DNA of 64,000 nucleotides from Patulibacter sp. SYSU D01012. Its GTDB lineage: Bacteria > Actinomycetota > Thermoleophilia > Solirubrobacterales > Solirubrobacteraceae. The position numbers and the translations under genes are program-made. Below, one piece after another: positions 54,655-61,267 of this stretch. The stretch is from the NCBI RefSeq assembly GCF_017916475.1, contig NZ_JAFMTB010000002.1:1116001-1180000 (forward strand), in the 5' to 3' direction. The stretch's first letter is position 1; each line of letters opens with the position of its first letter. The notes under the pieces were generated by a model that had not been told where the DNA came from, ran no database searches, and was given only the letters and a program-made list of their open reading frames with translations.

Positions 54655-55221
54655 ATGGGCCCCCGCCGACGTCATCCCCCGGACGAGCAGCTGCTCCGTC
54701 GCACCGCCACGGACGGCGAGGCGTTCGGCCTGTTCTACGACCGCTACGAGCACGCGGTCCTGCTGTACGTGCGGCGTCGCGTGGCCACGGCGGAGCTCGC
54801 GGCCGACCTGACGGCCGAGATCTTCGCCGCCGCCCTGGAGCAGGCCCCCGCGTTCGCCGGCCGCGACGGCGCGACGGCGGTCGGCTGGCTCTTCGCCATC
54901 GCGCGCAACGTCGTCGTCGACGCGTACCGTCGCGCCCGCGTGGCCGACGACGCGCGCCGCCGCCTGGGCGTTCCGCCGACCGTGGTGACGGACGAGGCCG
55001 TCGAGCTCATCGAGCGCCTGGTCGCCACCGCGGCCGGCAGCGTCGCCCTGGAGGCGCTCGCCGCGCTGCCCGCGGCCCAACGCGACGCGGTGCGGCAGCA
55101 CGTCCTCGAGGACCGCTCCTACCCCGAGATCGCGGCGCAGCTGGAGTGCTCGACCGCCGTCGTCCGTCAACGCGTCAGCCGCGGCCTGGCCGCGCTGCGC
55201 AAGGAGGTGCAGCTGCCGTGA
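54655..55221 (+). CDS. ECF-type RNA polymerase sigma factor
   Basis: The 188-residue protein has region 2 (DGEAFGLFYDRYEHAVLLYVRRRVATAELAADLTAEIFAAALEQ, then GWLFAIARNVVVDAYRRARV) and region 4 (LEALAALPAAQRDAVRQHVLEDRSYPEIAAQLECSTAVVRQRVSRGLAALR). The ATG at 54655 has GAAGAAG upstream and gives the usual family length; a start 19 codons earlier is less likely. The stop overlaps the next gene by four bases, and that gene codes for a membrane protein that could be its anti-sigma factor. Confidence 0.92.
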   Translation: MGPRRRHPPDEQLLRRTATDGEAFGLFYDRYEHAVLLYVRRRVATAELAADLTAEIFAAALEQAPAFAGRDGATAVGWLFAIARNVVVDAYRRARVADDARRRLGVPPTVVTDEAVELIERLVATAAGSVALEALAALPAAQRDAVRQHVLEDRSYPEIAAQLECSTAVVRQRVSRGLAALRKEVQLP

Positions 55222-56018
55222 TCCGCCATCGCCCCCGCCCCCGTCGCGACCGGCCCGTGCTGCCGGACGTCCGCTCGTCGCTCGTCGCGGCGGCCCACGC
55301 CCGCGCCGCGGACACCGCCCATCCGGCCGTCCCGCCGCGGCCGGCGCGGCGGCCGCGGTGGCCGGTCGCCGCCCTCGCCGCGGTCGGCGCTGGTGCCGCC
55401 GGAGCGGTCGGGGTCGCCCTGGTGCCGACGCCGCGGGACGCGCCCGTGCCCGGCCCTCCGCGCGTCGTGGACGCCCGGCTCGCCGCCGCGACGACGGGCG
55501 CCCAGAGCGCGTTCGCGGTGTTCCGGGGCCCGTCGCCCCAGCGGCCCCGCAACGGGGCGGGCCCGGCGTCGCGCCGCGACAACCTGTTCCTCCGCCCGCC
55601 CATTCCGGACCTTCCCGGCGACGCCACCGACGTCGCGCACGCCCGGCGGCTGGCGATCCCGGGCCGCGAGATCTGGGTGGCGCCGGCCACGATGCGCGGG
55701 AAGGCGGCCATCTGCATGCGGGCGAGCTCGGTGCTGAGCGCCGGGACGGTCGGCGGCACGTGCGCCCCGCTCGAGGCCGTCGGCGACACCGGCCTGTGGA
55801 TGTCGGGGCGTCCCGCCCCGGACGATCCGCGGGCGTCGTGGAAGGAGGTGCAGGGCCTGGTGCCGGACGGGGTCCGCGAGGTCGTCTTCGACGTCGCCCG
55901 CGGCGAGCGGCGCACCGTCCGGGTGCACGACAACGCGGTGAGCGCCTCGTTCGAGCGGGGACCGCTGGGCGTGCGGTTCGTCGACGCCGAGGGGCGGCGC
56001 CGGCGCCTGCGTTTCTGA
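55218..56018 (+). CDS. Single-pass membrane protein coupled to the ECF sigma factor
   Basis: The 266-residue protein has a cytoplasmic N-terminus of about 45 residues, one transmembrane helix (WPVAALAAVGAGAAGAVGVALVP) and an extracytoplasmic domain with two cysteines (ICMRASS and GGTCAPLE). The N-terminus is too short for a classic zinc anti-sigma domain and lacks HxxxCxxC. The coupling to the sigma gene (GTGA overlap) suggests a regulator or sensor anyway. I do not recognise the extracytoplasmic domain. Confidence 0.7.
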   Translation: MIRHRPRPRRDRPVLPDVRSSLVAAAHARAADTAHPAVPPRPARRPRWPVAALAAVGAGAAGAVGVALVPTPRDAPVPGPPRVVDARLAAATTGAQSAFAVFRGPSPQRPRNGAGPASRRDNLFLRPPIPDLPGDATDVAHARRLAIPGREIWVAPATMRGKAAICMRASSVLSAGTVGGTCAPLEAVGDTGLWMSGRPAPDDPRASWKEVQGLVPDGVREVVFDVARGERRTVRVHDNAVSASFERGPLGVRFVDAEGRRRRLRF

Positions 56019-56060
56019 GCGGCCGCCACGGAGCGCGCCCGCATCGCCGGCGTCCCGGCG

Positions 56061-56196
56061 CCGGCGCGCTCGCCTCGGCCGGCGCCCCCGCACCCGGGAT
56101 CAGGGGTCGGCGCGCTCGCCTCTGGACGCGGCACCCGGGATCGGCGGGCCGGCGCGCTCGCCCACCCCCGATCAGGGGTCGGCGCGCTCGCCTCTG
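56061..56196. repeat. Short GC-rich tandem repeats between sigma operon and GST
   Basis: The element (C/T)CGGCGCGCTCGCC occurs four times. A 27-base copy starting GATCAGGGGTCGGCGCGCTC is repeated exactly at 56098-56124 and 56170-56196 (spacing 72). There is no ORF with coding character. Confidence 0.75.
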
Positions 56197-56230
56197 ACCG
56201 GGTGCCCGGGAGAAGCGGCCGGCCCCGCCA

Positions 56231-56971
56231 CTACCGCGCCGGCACCCACCCGGCCGGGAACGCCCCGGCCGGGACCTGCCCCGGCACGTCGGGGAACAGC
56301 CTCCGCGCCAGCGCCTCGCCGGGGCGGTCGGCCATGAGCGGGCGCAGGTCCTCGACGGTCAGCAGCGTCGCGAGCGTCGCACCGATCTGGAGGTCGGCCG
56401 CGTTGACGTGGTCGGCGCCGATCGTCCCGTCCGCGGCGAGCGCGTCGATGCGGTCGAGCATGGCCGGGAACGCGTGCAGGTCGTCCTGCAGCCGCTCCTC
56501 CGTGATGCCGTGGTAGCGCCAGGTCGCGCGGACCACCTTGCGCGCGAACTCCGTCCCCGCCTCGTCCAGCGGCCCGCCGCCGACGAAGGTGCCGAGGGCG
56601 TCCGGCCGGTAGTGCAGCGCGCCCCACGGCAGCCGCCGCCCCAGGTCCTGCAGGACGGCGTCGCCCCAGCGCTCGGCCTCGTGCACCGCCTCGGCGATCG
56701 ACGGCGGGTACAGGGACGGCTCGGGGTGCAGCTGCTCGAGCCGCTCCAGGATCGCCACGGAGCCGTGCACCCGTTCCTCCCCGACGAGCAGGCCGGGGAC
56801 GGTCGTGCGCGCCGGTCCGTAGATCTCGGTCATCCGCTCGACGTGCTCGCCGAGCGCGAAGTCGATCCGCTCGTACGGCAGGCCCTTGAGCTGCAGCGCC
56901 GCCTCGACCGTCCGACACGGGTGCGACGGGCCGAGGGCGTGGAGCGTGATCGCGGGCGGGATGGCCGACAT
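56231..56971 (-). CDS. Glutathione S-transferase-like protein
   Basis: The 246-residue protein starts with a thioredoxin-like domain: ITLHALGPSHPCRTVEAALQLKGLPYERIDFAL, then TVPGLLVGEERVHGSVAILERLEQLHPEPSLYP, where the cis-Pro and the ES-like substrate motif of GSTs would be. An all-helical C-terminal domain follows. The HPCRTVEAAL segment could supply a Cys or Ser for catalysis. Actinobacteria usually use mycothiol, so the thiol cofactor is uncertain. It is a single gene with TAGGGT six bases before the ATG. Confidence 0.82.
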   Translation of the reverse strand: MSAIPPAITLHALGPSHPCRTVEAALQLKGLPYERIDFALGEHVERMTEIYGPARTTVPGLLVGEERVHGSVAILERLEQLHPEPSLYPPSIAEAVHEAERWGDAVLQDLGRRLPWGALHYRPDALGTFVGGGPLDEAGTEFARKVVRATWRYHGITEERLQDDLHAFPAMLDRIDALAADGTIGADHVNAADLQIGATLATLLTVEDLRPLMADRPGEALARRLFPDVPGQVPAGAFPAGWVPAR

Positions 56972-56977
56972 GCCGCC

Positions 56978-56983
56978 ACCCTA
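56978..56983 (-). promoter_or_regulatory. Candidate -10 box (TAGGGT) for the GST-like gene
   Basis: On the minus strand TAGGGT ends six bases before the ATG at 56971, another likely leaderless start. Confidence 0.45.
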
Positions 56984-57146
56984 CGGGAGGGTCGCCGCGA
57001 CGGTGGATCGGTCGCCCGGACGCTCGGGCGAGGACCCCGCGGGCGGGCCGGATGCCCGGGCGGGTGGGCCGAATGCCCGGGCGAGGACCGGGGGCGCGCG
57101 AGGCGCGGACGTCCGCGGACGGGATCAGCCCGCCGCCGACGGCTCC

Positions 57147-57242
57147 GGGGTGGGCACCCGCGCGCCCGCCGACGACCGCTTAAGGCTGCTTCCTTCCGGA
57201 CCTGACCTGGTTCACGGGCCGGCGTCGCACGGGGACCACCCC
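57147..57242 (-). ncRNA. ffs: Signal recognition particle RNA (4.5S type)
   Basis: The minus strand holds GTGAACCAGGTCAGGTCCGG followed by AAGGAAGCAGCC, the conserved internal loops and tetraloop region bound by Ffh. The ends GGGGTGG (57242 down) and CCCACCCC (to 57147) pair to close the single long hairpin, giving about 96 nucleotides without an Alu domain. It works with Ffh and FtsY in co-translational membrane targeting. TACCAT at 57294-57289 (minus) could be its -10, in which case about 40 bases would be trimmed from the 5' end. Confidence 0.93.
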
Positions 57243-57378
57243 ATCGACACCGTCGACGACGGGCTCATCCCGCCGCGAACGTCGGGCGATGGTAGCGCCA
57301 CCGCCCGTGACGCCGCGCTCCGCCCGTCGGCCGCACGCGGGGCGCGGCGTCGACGCGGGCGGACGGCGCGGGGGCGCG

Positions 57379-57729
57379 TCAGTCGGTCGACATCATCGCG
57401 AAGACCGCCCGCAGGACGATCGCGGCGCCCGGGATGATCGACACGAGGGCGAGGACGAGGAGGATCGTCGAGCCGGTCACGGCCGCGACCACCAGCAGGA
57501 TCACGACCAGGAACATCGCGAGGATGATCTGGACCATGAACGAGTTCGCCGACGGCGCGTTCTCGGGATCGACGGCGACCTCGTCGTCGTCGTACGCCCG
57601 CCCGCCGCGCGGGGACTTGTTGCGGTCCTCCGCCTCGGAGCTGGGCTGCGCGGGGCCCTCCTCCGGCGTCTTGTGGAGGTCGGCCCCCTCGTAGTCGGTC
57701 GGCGTGCCCGTCCGGCTCTCGTCTTCCAT
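57379..57729 (-). CDS. Small two-helix membrane protein of unknown function
   Basis: The 116-residue protein has an acidic, hydrophilic N-terminal half (EDESRTGTPTDYEGADLHKTPEEG) and then two transmembrane helices (FMVQIILAMFLVVILLVVAAV and LLVLALVSIIPGAAIVLRAVF). The ATG at 57729 has GGGAG at a good distance; an upstream ATG would add 12 residues without one. No family is recognised. Confidence 0.6.
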   Translation of the reverse strand: MEDESRTGTPTDYEGADLHKTPEEGPAQPSSEAEDRNKSPRGGRAYDDDEVAVDPENAPSANSFMVQIILAMFLVVILLVVAAVTGSTILLVLALVSIIPGAAIVLRAVFAMMSTD

Positions 57730-57795
57730 ACGTGCAGTCTCCCACGATTCGCGCGTCTCGGGCACCCCGCGGGGGCATCGGCGTCGCCGGCGCGC

Positions 57796-57801
57796 TATCG
57801 T
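57796..57801 (+). promoter_or_regulatory. Candidate -10 box (TATCGT) of the tRNA gene
   Basis: TATCGT lies 13 bases before the 5' end of tRNA-Val, a suitable distance for a short precursor. No clear -35 is visible. Confidence 0.4.
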
Positions 57802-57813
57802 GTCGGCTCCTCC

Positions 57814-57887
57814 GGGCGTATAGCTCAGTTGGTTAGAGCGCTCGCTTCACACGCGAGAGGTCACTGGTTCGAGTCCAGTTATGCCCA
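57814..57887 (+). tRNA. tRNA-Val (anticodon CAC)
   Basis: The cloverleaf is complete: acceptor GGGCGTA pairs with TATGCCC, the D arm contains AGCTCAGTTGGTTAGAGC, the anticodon stem CTCGC/GCGAG encloses TTCACAC (anticodon CAC, reading GUG), and the T arm is ACTGG-TTCGAGT-CCAGT. The discriminator is A, and CCA is not encoded. GUG is a frequent valine codon in such GC-rich genomes. Confidence 0.97.
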
Positions 57888-57894
57888 TGCAGGA

Positions 57895-57924
57895 CCGAAG
57901 GCCCCGCCACCGCGGGGCCTTCGG
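57895..57924 (+). terminator. tRNA-Val terminator hairpin
   Basis: CCGAAGGCCCCGC (57895-57907) and GCGGGGCCTTCGG (57912-57924) form a perfect 13-bp stem with loop CACC, seven bases after the tRNA. Confidence 0.8.
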
Positions 57925-57976
57925 CGTTCCGGGGGGCGGGGGCTTGGAGGCCGGGGATGGCCCGGCCAGCCCGGCA

Positions 57977-58037
57977 GGTGGCGTCCGGGGGACGGCGGGG
58001 CCGGCCGGTGGCGTCCGGGCGGACGGCGGGGCCGGCC
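57977..58037. repeat. 30-bp tandem duplication downstream of tRNA-Val
   Basis: A unit starting GGTGGCGTCCGGG and ending GGCGGGGCCGGCC occurs at 57977 and again at 58007, followed by degenerate pieces. The rest of the spacer to 58155 is G/C-rich without other recognisable features. Confidence 0.65.
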
Positions 58038-58155
58038 CGTCGCCTGGAGTACGGGGGGGGACGGCGGGGCCCGCTGCCCCCGCCGCCCCGCCCGTCCCCT
58101 CGGGCATCCGCCGCCTGCCCCTCCGGTTCCGCGGGTTGCGGCCGATCACGGGCCC

Positions 58156-58338
58156 ATGACGCTCCTGCAGATCCCCGCCGCGCCCGTCGCGATCGTCGAC
58201 CGCCCAGCCGCGACCGCGTCCGCGCGCGCGGCCGGCACGGCGTGGCGCGCGCCCCTCTCGCGCGCGGTCGCCGTCGCCGACCTGGACGCGCTCGGCGCCG
58301 CCGCCCTCGCGGTGCGGGGCTACGCCCTGCCGCGCTGA
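58156..58338 (+). CDS. Possible small protein (60 residues)
   Basis: An ATG ORF encodes an Ala-rich peptide starting MTLLQIPAAPVAIVDRPAAT and ending ALAVRGYALPR. It has no signal peptide, membrane helix or recognised motif, and no strong ribosome-binding site. GC-rich DNA often yields such ORFs by chance, so the call is weak. Confidence 0.3.
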   Translation: MTLLQIPAAPVAIVDRPAATASARAAGTAWRAPLSRAVAVADLDALGAAALAVRGYALPR

Positions 58339-58369
58339 CGGGCCGGGGCACGAGGCGGAGCCTCGCCCG

Positions 58370-58565
58370 TTCCGGATCGCCCCGCCCCTGCGTGGGTGAT
58401 CCGGAACGCGATCCGCCGCCCGAGCCGGCGGGCGTCGCGTGCCGGATCGCCTCGCGCCTACCGCGGTGATCCGGAACGCGATCCGGCGCCCCGATGCGGC
58501 GGGCGTCGCGTGCCGGATCGCCTCGCGCCTGCCGCGGTGATCCGGAACACGATCCGCCGCCCGGG
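58370..58565. repeat. 70-71 bp tandem repeat, nearly three copies
   Basis: GTGATCCGGAAC recurs at 58396, 58466 and 58537, with the remainder of each unit (including GTGCCGGATCGCCTCGCGCC) well conserved. Each unit contains the inverted pair GGATCGC/GCGATCC. It ends just before the stop of the next minus-strand gene. Confidence 0.8.
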
Positions 58566-58582
58566 CCGTCCCGCCCCCGCCC

Positions 58583-59056
58583 CTACTCCACCCGCAACCC
58601 CGACCGGTGGACCGCCCGGTCGAACGACACCGTGCACGCCGGGTCCAGCTCGTGCGCGAGCCCCCACAGCGTGGCGGCGGCGCGCGGGAAGAACCGGTCG
58701 GGCAGGCCCTTCACCCGGGGCACGCGGGCCCGCGGCAGGGGGAGCAGGAAGTCCTCGAAGGCCAGGCCCAGCAGCCGGTCGACGAGCGCGCCGCGGTAGG
58801 TCAGGTCGAGCAGGATCCGCTCCGGGCGCACCTCGGTCAGGCGGCCCAGGTTGCCGAGCCACGGCTCGAAGTAGTCCCGGGACGACTCGCGCATCCCCCA
58901 CTCGAGCGCCACGTCGACGTCGGCGCGCAGCACCGCGCGGGTGTGGTGGGCGGCCGGCGGGTCGGGGGCGTCGGCGGGGTACGGCCCGAGCGGCAGCAGG
59001 CGCCAGCCGGCGGGGTGGCTCTCGGCCACCAGCTCGTGCAGCTCCTCGAACCTCAC
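58583..59056 (-). CDS. Hypothetical cytoplasmic protein
   Basis: The 157-residue protein starts at a GTG (RFEELHELVAESHPAGWRLLPLGPYP) and has no membrane segment. RAVLRADVDVALEWGMRESSRDYFEPWLGNLGR and TYRGALVDRLLG are the most regular parts, probably helical. The codon pattern and the conserved-looking aromatic residues suggest a real protein. I do not recognise the family. Confidence 0.5.
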   Translation of the reverse strand: MRFEELHELVAESHPAGWRLLPLGPYPADAPDPPAAHHTRAVLRADVDVALEWGMRESSRDYFEPWLGNLGRLTEVRPERILLDLTYRGALVDRLLGLAFEDFLLPLPRARVPRVKGLPDRFFPRAAATLWGLAHELDPACTVSFDRAVHRSGLRVE

Positions 59057-59182
59057 GCGGATCCCGTCCTCGGCATCCCGTCAGGCTACGCAGCCCCCGG
59101 CCTCCACGGCGCCGACCGACCGCCCGGCGCCCCGTCTCCCCCGACCACGTCGCCGCCCGCCGACGTCCCCGCCGTGCCGGCC

Positions 59183-59281
59183 CTAGAGGACGACGAGCAG
59201 GAGCACGAGGAGGGCGGTGATCGCCGCCGACAGCAGCAGCGAGCCGAAGCAGCCCAGACCGTTCGAGAAGAACAGGAACAT
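59183..59281 (-). CDS. Very small membrane protein (32 residues)
   Basis: The peptide begins MFLFFSNGLGCFGSLLLSAA and continues as one hydrophobic helix to its end (VLLLVVL). Short peptides with the start FFSNxLGCxGSLL are seen in many actinobacteria; their role is unknown. TACCGA lies seven bases before the ATG. Confidence 0.6.
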   Translation of the reverse strand: MFLFFSNGLGCFGSLLLSAAITALLVLLLVVL

Positions 59282-59288
59282 GGCGGCG

Positions 59289-59294
59289 TCGGTA
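59289..59294 (-). promoter_or_regulatory. Candidate -10 box (TACCGA) for the small membrane peptide
   Basis: On the minus strand TACCGA ends seven bases before the ATG at 59281. The overlapping GTACC also lies on the plus strand, upstream of the divergent hydrolase gene. Confidence 0.3.
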
Positions 59295-59365
59295 CCCCGG
59301 TGACGCCGTCGCATGCGTCGCCGCCGGCCGCGCATCGTCCCGGGCGGGCGGGGTACCCGCCGCCC

Positions 59366-60109
59366 ATGCTGCAGACCGAGGTGGCCCCGGGCGTCCACCG
59401 GATCGAGGACGCGTTCACGAACTGGTACCTGCTGGAGGACGACGACGGGATCACCGTCGTCGATGCCGGCGTGCCGACGTCGTGGCGGTCGTTCCGCTCC
59501 GCCCTCGGCGCGGTCGGGCGCGGCCCCGGCGACGTGCGGGCCGTCGTGCTGACCCACGCCCACTTCGACCACGTGGGCTTCGCCGAGCGCGCCCGCCGCG
59601 AGCTCGACGTCCCGGTGTACGTGCACGAGGACGACGTCCCGCTGACGATGCACCCATGGCGCTACGACCACGAGAAGCCACGCGCGCCGTACTTCGCCAC
59701 GCAGGTGCGAGCGTTCCCCATCGTGGCCGCGCTCCTGCGCGCCCGGGCGTTCTGGCCCGCCCCGATCGGCCAGGTCGAGCGCTACCGCGACGAGGGCACG
59801 CTGCCGGTCCCGGGCCGCCCCCGGATCGTCCGCACGCCCGGCCACACCCTCGGGCACTGCGCGCTGCACGTGCCCGACCGCGACGTGGTCTTCGCGGGCG
59901 ACGCCTTCGTGATGCTCGACCCGTACACCGGCCGCGCCGGCCCGCGGATGGTGGCCCGCGCCGCGACGGTCGACAGCGCCCGCAACGCGGCGTCGCTCGA
60001 CGCGCTCGCGGCCACCGGCGCCGGGACCGTCCTGACGGGCCACGGTCCGGCCTGGACGGGCGGGGCGGCGGAGGGCGTCGCGCGCGCCCGGGCGGCCGGG
60101 ATCGCCTGA
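59366..60109 (+). CDS. MBL-fold metallo-hydrolase
   Basis: The 247-residue protein has the metallo-beta-lactamase fold. ITVVDAGVPTSW leads to LTHAHFDHVGFAERA (the HxHxDH motif), PGHTLGHCALHV supplies the next His, FAGDAFVML the Asp, and TVLTGHGPAW the last His. All metal ligands are present, so it should be active with two zinc ions. The start MLQTEVAPGVHRIEDAFTNWYLLEDDDG is typical of glyoxalase-II-like members. The substrate is unknown. It is convergent with the next gene, 11 bases apart. Confidence 0.9.
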   Translation: MLQTEVAPGVHRIEDAFTNWYLLEDDDGITVVDAGVPTSWRSFRSALGAVGRGPGDVRAVVLTHAHFDHVGFAERARRELDVPVYVHEDDVPLTMHPWRYDHEKPRAPYFATQVRAFPIVAALLRARAFWPAPIGQVERYRDEGTLPVPGRPRIVRTPGHTLGHCALHVPDRDVVFAGDAFVMLDPYTGRAGPRMVARAATVDSARNAASLDALAATGAGTVLTGHGPAWTGGAAEGVARARAAGIA

Positions 60110-60120
60110 GCGTCGGGCCG

Positions 60121-61254
60121 CTACGCGACGGTCCGGTACGCCACCGGCTCGGTCCGCCCGGACGCCGCGGCGCGCAGGATCGCGTCGCACACCTCGGCCG
60201 CCCGGTAGCCGTCCTCGAAGTCGGCGCCGTGGGGCCGGACGCTCCGCCCGTCCCGGACGGCGCGCAGCAGGTGGTCGAGCTCGTGGACGAAGGTGTGCTC
60301 CCAGGCGAGCAGGTGGCCGGGCGGCCACCACGCGGGCGCGAAGGGGTGCTCGGGGTCGGTCATCAGGACCGTGCGGAAGCCGTCCGTGCCGGGCGGTCCG
60401 CCCGGCAGGTACAGGCCCAGCTCGTTCATCCGCTCGAGCGCGAAGGTGATGGACCCCTCGCTGCCGTGGATCTCGAGGCCGAGCGCGTTGCGTCGCCCCG
60501 GCGCCACCCGCGAGGCCGTGAGCGTGCCGCTGGCGCCGCCGGCGAACGACAGCGTCGCCGAGACCGCGTCGTCGACGTCGACCGGCCCGCCGGGGCGCTC
60601 CGGCGTGAACGTCCGCGTCTGCGCGGCGACCGCGTCGATCTCGCCGACGAGGTAGCGGCACAGGTCGATCAGGTGCGAGCCCAGGTCGCCGAGGGCGCCC
60701 GAGCCGGCGGACGCCCTCCGCAGGCGCCACGTCGTCGGCGCCTGCGGGTCGACGAGCCAGTCCTGCAGGTACCGCGCGTCCACGTGGCGGACCGCGCCGA
60801 TCGTGCCGGCGGCGATCAGGTCGCGCGCGTGGCGGATGGCGGGCACGAAGCGGTAGTTGAACGCGCACAGGTGCACGACGCCGGCCTCGTGCGCCGCCCG
60901 CCAGGTCTCGAGCGCCTCGTCGGCCGTGCGGCCGAGCGGCTTCTCGCAGATCACGTGCTTGCCGGCCCGCGCGGCCGCGATCGTCGGCGCGGCGTGCAGG
61001 TCGTTGGGCCCGACGTCGTCGAAGATCGCGATCGCCGGATCCTCGACCGCGGCGCGCCAGTCGCCGACGCCGCGGGCGAAGCCGAGCTGGCCCGCGGCCT
61101 CGTCGGCCCGCGCGGCGTCGCGGCCGACGAGCAGCTCGAGCCGGGTGGACGGCGAGCCCGGGAGCATCGTCGCCGCGGTCCGGAACGCGTGCGCGTGGGC
61201 GCGGCCCATGAAGGCCGCGCCCAGCAGGGCGATCCCGAGCGGCTCGTCGCTCAC
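60121..61254 (-). CDS. Gfo/Idh/MocA family NAD(P)-dependent oxidoreductase
   Basis: The 377-residue protein has the Rossmann start GIALLGAAFMGRAHAHAFR, the KHVICEKPLGRTADEAL motif whose Lys is catalytic, and DLGSHLIDLCRYLVGEIDAV with the conserved His in the second domain. Members act on sugars and inositols, oxidising a hydroxyl to a ketone. The GTG at 61254 lies 13 bases after the stop of the upstream secreted protein gene, so they may be cotranscribed, though a functional link is not obvious. Confidence 0.9.
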   Translation of the reverse strand: MSDEPLGIALLGAAFMGRAHAHAFRTAATMLPGSPSTRLELLVGRDAARADEAAGQLGFARGVGDWRAAVEDPAIAIFDDVGPNDLHAAPTIAAARAGKHVICEKPLGRTADEALETWRAAHEAGVVHLCAFNYRFVPAIRHARDLIAAGTIGAVRHVDARYLQDWLVDPQAPTTWRLRRASAGSGALGDLGSHLIDLCRYLVGEIDAVAAQTRTFTPERPGGPVDVDDAVSATLSFAGGASGTLTASRVAPGRRNALGLEIHGSEGSITFALERMNELGLYLPGGPPGTDGFRTVLMTDPEHPFAPAWWPPGHLLAWEHTFVHELDHLLRAVRDGRSVRPHGADFEDGYRAAEVCDAILRAAASGRTEPVAYRTVA

Positions 61255-61267
61255 GGGCGCCGGTGCG

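Noticed and set aside
57290-58338. Plus-strand ORF of 349 codons across the tRNA
   Set aside because: It runs through the antisense of the small membrane protein and through tRNA-Val and its terminator; only the last 60 codons were kept, as a weak candidate.
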